Assembly: GCA_027459565.1 (NCBI GenBank)
Contig: DAIDIA010000175.1
Location: forward strand, 1 to 9,082
Direction: 5' to 3'
From: Acidimicrobiaceae bacterium
GTDB lineage: Bacteria > Actinomycetota > Acidimicrobiia > Acidimicrobiales > Bog-793
DNA length: 9,082 bases
Both the position numbers and the translations under genes were made by a program. Shown in pieces: positions 6,028-9,082 of the stretch (position 1 is the first letter of the stretch; every line of letters begins with the position of its first letter). A model generated the notes under the pieces. The model was not told the DNA's origin. It was given only the letters and a program-made list of their open reading frames with translations, and made no database searches.

Positions 6028-7515
6028 GTGCAGGGACACGGCGGCATCCATACTCCTCCCGGAGAGTCCAGCGAACTCGGCGAGCATACGATCCCGACAC
6101 TGGAAACATCCCGGGGTGCACGACCACGACAAGAGTCCGGATCGGCGAACTCCGAGCCTCAGGGTGATCCCGCGAGGTGGAGGATCTTCAGCATCGTCGG
6201 CTTCGCGCTCTTCATGTCATCTCTTGACCTGACGATCGTCGGAACCGCCCTTCCCGCGATACACCGTTCGCTCAATTCGCCGATCAACTGGACGGCGTGG
6301 ACGATCACCGCTGCGACGCTTGGAACCGTCGTCATCATGCCGATCGCGGGCGGAATAAGCGATCAGTTCGGCAGAAGGCGCGTCTTCATCATCTCCGCCG
6401 TCGTCTTCACCCTCTCCTCGCTGGCCTGTGGCTTCGCGGGGAACATCTACCTGCTCGTGGTCTTGCGCGCATTCCAGGCACTCGGTGGTGGAGCGTTCAT
6501 GCCGTCGGCAACCGGCATCGTGGCCGACAGTTTTGGCCCGAACCGGGACCGAGCGATCGCGATGTTCACCAGCATCCTGCCGGTCGGCGCCATCGCCGGA
6601 CCCGTGCTCGGCGGAGTCTTCGTCACCTACTGGTCCTGGCGCGGCATCTTCTTCATCAACATTCCGATCGGCATCGCGGTGATCACGGCAGCGGTCCGAT
6701 ACCTGCCGAAATCGCCGCGGCGTCAAGCCGACAGCCTCGACCTCTACGGGATCTTCCTCCTCGGAGCGGCCGTGCTCATCGCGATGTTCGCAATCACCCT
6801 GCTGGGCGAATCCAATGCCGACGTCGGCTCTCCGCTCTTCATCGGATCACTGATCACAGCGGCCCTCCTCGCCCTCGCGTTTGTGCGCAACACCCTTCGC
6901 AATCCGCATCCGATCATTCCGCTCGACCTGCTCCGGGGCCGCGCGTTTCTCATCATGGATCTCGTGAACTTCATCTACGGCGCGGCCGTGCTCGGGCTCG
7001 GGGCACTCGTTCCGCTCTACGCGGAGGACAGATTCCACATCGCCCCACTACAGGCGGGAACGGTCCTCGCGGCCCGCGCGATCGGCACCATCGCCGTGGC
7101 AGGCATCGCGTCGTTTCTCCTTCGTCGAACCGGCTTTCGCCTTCCGATGATCGTCGGAATGACCATCATCGCGCTTGGCAGCGCGATGATGTTCTTTCGG
7201 CCCACGGGTATCGATCCATTCGTCTGGCTGTCGGTGACGACGGGATTCACGGGGATCGGTATGGGGGCAGCAATGCCGGCGGCGAACAACGCGACGCTTT
7301 CGCTTGCGACGGAGAACGTCGCCGCCATCACCGGCATGCGCGGGATGTTCCGCTCCATCGGTTCGATCGTCGCGGTCTCGATCATGACCGCGGTCGCGTC
7401 GCGAAGCGCAAGTCCCGGTGTCGTTCTCGGATGGGGCTTCGTGCTCGTCGGCGTTCCGATCCTCGCGGTCATGCCGCTCGTCCTCTCACTCGAAGATCAC
7501 CGCGGGAACTGGTAG
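6028..7515 (+). CDS. MFS transporter, DHA2 (EmrB/QacA) family
   Basis: A 495-residue proton-coupled inner-membrane transporter of the drug:H+ antiporter-2 family, normally 14 transmembrane helices. Family motifs are clear. LDLTIVGTALP (66-76) is motif D1 in TM1. GGISDQFGRRR (108-118) is motif A between TM2 and TM3. GAIAGPVLGG (187-196) is the antiporter motif C in TM5. Extra central helices at about 240-259 and 268-287 fit the 14-helix DHA2 layout. Residues 1-50 are a hydrophilic, Gly/Ser/Pro-rich tail before TM1, longer than usual. The GTG at 6028 has AAGGGGAGAGG just upstream; no later start precedes TM1. DHA2 members usually export drugs or toxic small molecules. Next to ring-oxidation genes, export of an aromatic acid or toxic intermediate is a reasonable guess. 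Known phthalate uptake permeases (Pht1/OphD) belong to another MFS group. Family is firm, substrate unknown. Confidence 0.9.
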   Translation: MQGHGGIHTPPGESSELGEHTIPTLETSRGARPRQESGSANSEPQGDPARWRIFSIVGFALFMSSLDLTIVGTALPAIHRSLNSPINWTAWTITAATLGTVVIMPIAGGISDQFGRRRVFIISAVVFTLSSLACGFAGNIYLLVVLRAFQALGGGAFMPSATGIVADSFGPNRDRAIAMFTSILPVGAIAGPVLGGVFVTYWSWRGIFFINIPIGIAVITAAVRYLPKSPRRQADSLDLYGIFLLGAAVLIAMFAITLLGESNADVGSPLFIGSLITAALLALAFVRNTLRNPHPIIPLDLLRGRAFLIMDLVNFIYGAAVLGLGALVPLYAEDRFHIAPLQAGTVLAARAIGTIAVAGIASFLLRRTGFRLPMIVGMTIIALGSAMMFFRPTGIDPFVWLSVTTGFTGIGMGAAMPAANNATLSLATENVAAITGMRGMFRSIGSIVAVSIMTAVASRSASPGVVLGWGFVLVGVPILAVMPLVLSLEDHRGNW

Positions 7516-7524
7516 GAAAGGTCC

Positions 7525-7611
7525 ATGCATTCGGTGGCCAAGGCTACGAGCGCCACGCGGAACGGCGCTGGCACAAGAGTCACATCGAGGCCAAAAGGAG
7601 CAGTGAATTGA
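7525..7611 (+). CDS. Possible 28-codon leader ORF overlapping the oxidoreductase start
   Basis: An ATG at 7525 preceded by AGGAAAGG (7514-7521, only three bases away, or AGGA with seven) opens a 28-codon frame rich in Thr, Ala, Ser and Arg. Its TGA (7609-7611) overlaps the TTG start of the next gene as TTGA. It fills most of the 92-base gap after the transporter. The arrangement resembles a translationally coupled leader, but the peptide has no recognisable features and may be chance in GC-rich DNA. Confidence 0.25.
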   Translation: MHSVAKATSATRNGAGTRVTSRPKGAVN

Positions 7612-8819
7612 ATACCGAGAGAGTACGGATTGCCATCATCGGAAATGGCGATGCAGCATCGATGGTGCTCGGCGACGTCGTCAAGAGCAACCACTTCGAC
7701 GTCGTCGCCGCGGTCGACACCGACCCAAGGGCGCAGGCGCGATTCATCGATCGCTTCGGGGGGCCGGTGTTCCTTGGCGTCGAGGAACTTCTCGACCGGG
7801 TCGAGATCGATGGCGTCTACATCGCCACCCCGACGAAACTGCACGAGTCCCAGACGCTCGCGTGCCTGAATGCTGGTGTCCACGTACTTGTCGAAAAGCC
7901 GATTTCAACCTCGCTCGAAGCCGCGGAGTCGATGATCGCGCTGGCGAAAGCGAGGGACCTGACGCTGATGGTCTGTCACAAACGCAGTGTGGATCGGCCG
8001 ATCATCGCGATGTGGCAGGTGATCGAGAGCGGGAGCCTCGGGAAGGTCCGAGCGGTGCACCGCTGGCACTTCACGGACTGGTTCTATCGTCCGCGCGGTC
8101 TTGATGAGCGGGCACCCGAGACGGGCGGCGTTGTGCTCCGCCAGGGCGCCCACGAATACGACATCATCCGGCTGCTGGCGGGTACGCCGGCTCGCGCGTT
8201 GCGGGGGATGACGGGCGACTACGACCCGAAGCGACCGGGCGAGGGCGCGTACTACTCCTGGATCGACCACGACGACGGCATCGTCGCGACCTCGATCTAC
8301 GGCGGTTACGGCCATTTCCACTCCGACGAGTTCACCAAGGGCCTCGGTGCCGGCGAGAGGGTAGGGCTTGCGCGACGCACCCTCGACGACATTGCCAACA
8401 CCCCCGAGCTCGAGGCCGAGCTCAAACGCGCCGAATCCGACTCGACCGGGGGCGCGCCGGGCCCCGGCGTCTACGGATTCACCCTCGTCAACTGCGAGGG
8501 AGGCGACATGCGCCCATCACCCACGGGGTCGATCTACATCTATGACGACTCCGGACGTCGCGAGGTCGCGGTCGACGGGATTGCGGGAACCGAGGTCATC
8601 GTCGAGGAGTTCTATCGTGCGATTGCCCTTGGCAGCTCGCCATTGCACGACGGCGAGTGGGGGCTCGCCTGCCTCGAGGAGTGCCTCGCGATCCGCGAGT
8701 CCGCCGCGTCCCATGGTCTGGTCGCACTCTCGCGCCAGGGAAACGTGTCGGAGAGCGCGGCACGCGACATCCTCGGCGTGCGGGCTCTGAACACCGTCAG
8801 TGGTGCCGCCGGGAGCTGA
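7608..8819 (+). CDS. Gfo/Idh/MocA-family oxidoreductase, phthalate 4,5-cis-dihydrodiol dehydrogenase (Pht4)-like
   Basis: A 403-residue NAD(P)-dependent dehydrogenase. The proposed role is oxidation of the cis-dihydrodiol made by the adjacent Rieske oxygenase, for example 4,5-dihydro-4,5-dihydroxyphthalate to 4,5-dihydroxyphthalate. An N-terminal Rossmann fold starts VRIAIIGNGDAA (6-17); the third glycine of GxGxxG is Ala. D37 after beta-2 suggests NAD preference. The family signature EKP is at 96-98 and GAHEYD at 180-185 matches the conserved His/Asp block. Features I associate with Pht4 are the WFYRPR segment (158-163), YDPKRPGEGAYYSW (205-218), GGYGHFHSDEF (232-242), CEGGDMRPSPTG (296-307) and LHDGEWGLACLE (346-357). 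The C-terminal part is longer than in LigC (about 315 residues), the other relevant family member. TTG 7608-7610 is chosen because AAAAGGAG lies seven bases upstream; no ATG or GTG suits. Paralogues with other substrates are common, so the substrate is not certain. Confidence 0.8.
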   Translation: MNTERVRIAIIGNGDAASMVLGDVVKSNHFDVVAAVDTDPRAQARFIDRFGGPVFLGVEELLDRVEIDGVYIATPTKLHESQTLACLNAGVHVLVEKPISTSLEAAESMIALAKARDLTLMVCHKRSVDRPIIAMWQVIESGSLGKVRAVHRWHFTDWFYRPRGLDERAPETGGVVLRQGAHEYDIIRLLAGTPARALRGMTGDYDPKRPGEGAYYSWIDHDDGIVATSIYGGYGHFHSDEFTKGLGAGERVGLARRTLDDIANTPELEAELKRAESDSTGGAPGPGVYGFTLVNCEGGDMRPSPTGSIYIYDDSGRREVAVDGIAGTEVIVEEFYRAIALGSSPLHDGEWGLACLEECLAIRESAASHGLVALSRQGNVSESAARDILGVRALNTVSGAAGS

Positions 8820-8951
8820 ATTACGGGGGTTTTCCACCTCGGAACCAGGCCACAACGCAGGCCATCACGGTCGCCTCGCTCTGGAGCGGCGTTGGACCGG
8901 GTGATACCTTGAAACGCAAGGGTGCGGCATTTTGAGAGGGCGGGGGCACAG
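8820..8951 (+). other. Intergenic gap before the Rieske oxygenase gene
   Basis: These 132 bases separate the dehydrogenase from the Rieske gene on the same strand. A TAnnnT-type hexamer, TACCTT (8905-8910), lies about 40 bases before the ATG, with only a poor -35 match (TGGAGC, 8882-8887). A separate promoter for the Rieske gene is possible but not convincing. I see no strong terminator hairpin and no credible small gene. Confidence 0.3.
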
Positions 8952-9082
8952 ATGATCACCACAGAACAGAACGAGCGGCTGACGAGGGTCGGCAAGGGAA
9001 CACCGGGTGGCGAGATGATGCGCCGCTACTGGCACCCGATCGCCCCGACCGCGAAGCTCGACGAGAACCCGGTCCAGTCGGT
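8952..9082 (+). CDS. Rieske-type aromatic ring-hydroxylating oxygenase, phthalate 4,5-dioxygenase-like (5' part only)
   Basis: Only the first 43 codons are in the window; the gene runs off the right edge. The N-terminus reads MITTEQNERLTRVGKGTPGG followed by EMMRRYWHPIAP. NxxLTRxGxGTPxGExMRRYWHP is the characteristic opening of the phthalate 4,5-dioxygenase-type alpha subunit group, which oxidises aromatic acids and related compounds with electrons from a separate reductase. The Rieske centre (CxH...CxxH) and the mononuclear iron site would lie downstream and cannot be checked here. A purine-rich GAGGGCGGGGG segment (8936-8946) precedes the ATG. Its position right after a Pht4-like dehydrogenase, the enzyme that acts next on its product in phthalate catabolism, supports a paired function. 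Group is well supported; the substrate may be phthalate or another aromatic acid. Confidence 0.8.
   Translation, partial: MITTEQNERLTRVGKGTPGGEMMRRYWHPIAPTAKLDENPVQS

Noticed and set aside
6297..7607. Apparent 840-codon fusion frame reading through the transporter gene into the dehydrogenase
   Set aside because: The part before 7608 is an out-of-frame shadow of the MFS gene with Arg/His-rich nonsense sequence. Family homology begins at VRIAIIG, right after a good ribosome binding site and the TTG start.
7608..8819. LigC-type semialdehyde dehydrogenase identity for the Gfo/Idh/MocA protein
   Set aside because: LigC is about 90 residues shorter and lacks the DPxRPxEGAY, HSDEF and HDGEWGLA blocks. 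LigC would suit the pathway, so this remains a weaker alternative.

Overview
The window is GC-rich, densely coded bacterial DNA, with several GTG or TTG starts backed by good Shine-Dalgarno (SD) sequences. A high-GC actinobacterium is the best guess. The reasons are the actinobacterial-looking GH3 glycosidase (KHFPGLG...GNTDF), a VC0807-like membrane protein, and hairpins without U-tracts. This is inference from family impressions; a high-GC proteobacterium is not excluded. I see no rRNA, tRNA, CRISPR array, insertion sequence or phage gene.

Layout. Positions 1-172 are non-coding as far as I can see. On the minus strand, reading from high to low coordinates, are ligJ (4-oxalomesaconate hydratase), mug (mismatch-specific uracil-DNA glycosylase) and a secreted GH3 glycosidase. 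A perfect 12-bp hairpin separates ligJ from mug, and mug and GH3 overlap by ATGA. A divergent promoter region of about 270 bp leads to a plus-strand HpcH/HpaI-family aldolase. That gene converges on a minus-strand fumarylacetoacetate hydrolase (FAH)-family gene, with a small GC-rich hairpin between them. A second divergent region of about 230 bp holds a palindrome. It leads into a plus-strand run: a small polytopic membrane protein, a 14-TM-type DHA2 transporter, a Gfo/Idh/MocA oxidoreductase of the phthalate dihydrodiol dehydrogenase (Pht4) type, and the first 43 codons of a Rieske ring-hydroxylating oxygenase, cut by the window end.

How the genes fit together. The Rieske oxygenase and Pht4-like dehydrogenase look like the upper part of a phthalate-type 4,5-dioxygenase route, which makes a ring cis-dihydrodiol and then rearomatises it. 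LigJ belongs to the lower part of the protocatechuate (or gallate) 4,5-cleavage pathway, hydrating 4-oxalomesaconate to 4-carboxy-4-hydroxy-2-oxoadipate. The usual next enzyme is the RraA-like aldolase LigK/GalC. It is not in this window, but a class II pyruvate aldolase of the unrelated HpcH/HpaI fold sits divergently next to ligJ and could do that cleavage. The FAH-family protein could act as a keto-enol tautomerase, hydrolase or oxaloacetate decarboxylase in the same route. The ring-cleavage dioxygenase, the semialdehyde dehydrogenase, the decarboxylase and any regulator would lie outside the window. mug and the GH3 gene look like neighbours with housekeeping roles rather than part of the catabolic set.

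Most worth testing: the possible non-orthologous replacement of LigK by an HpaI-type aldolase with altered active-site features, the substrate of the Pht4-like/Rieske pair, and several possible regulatory structures at gene starts.
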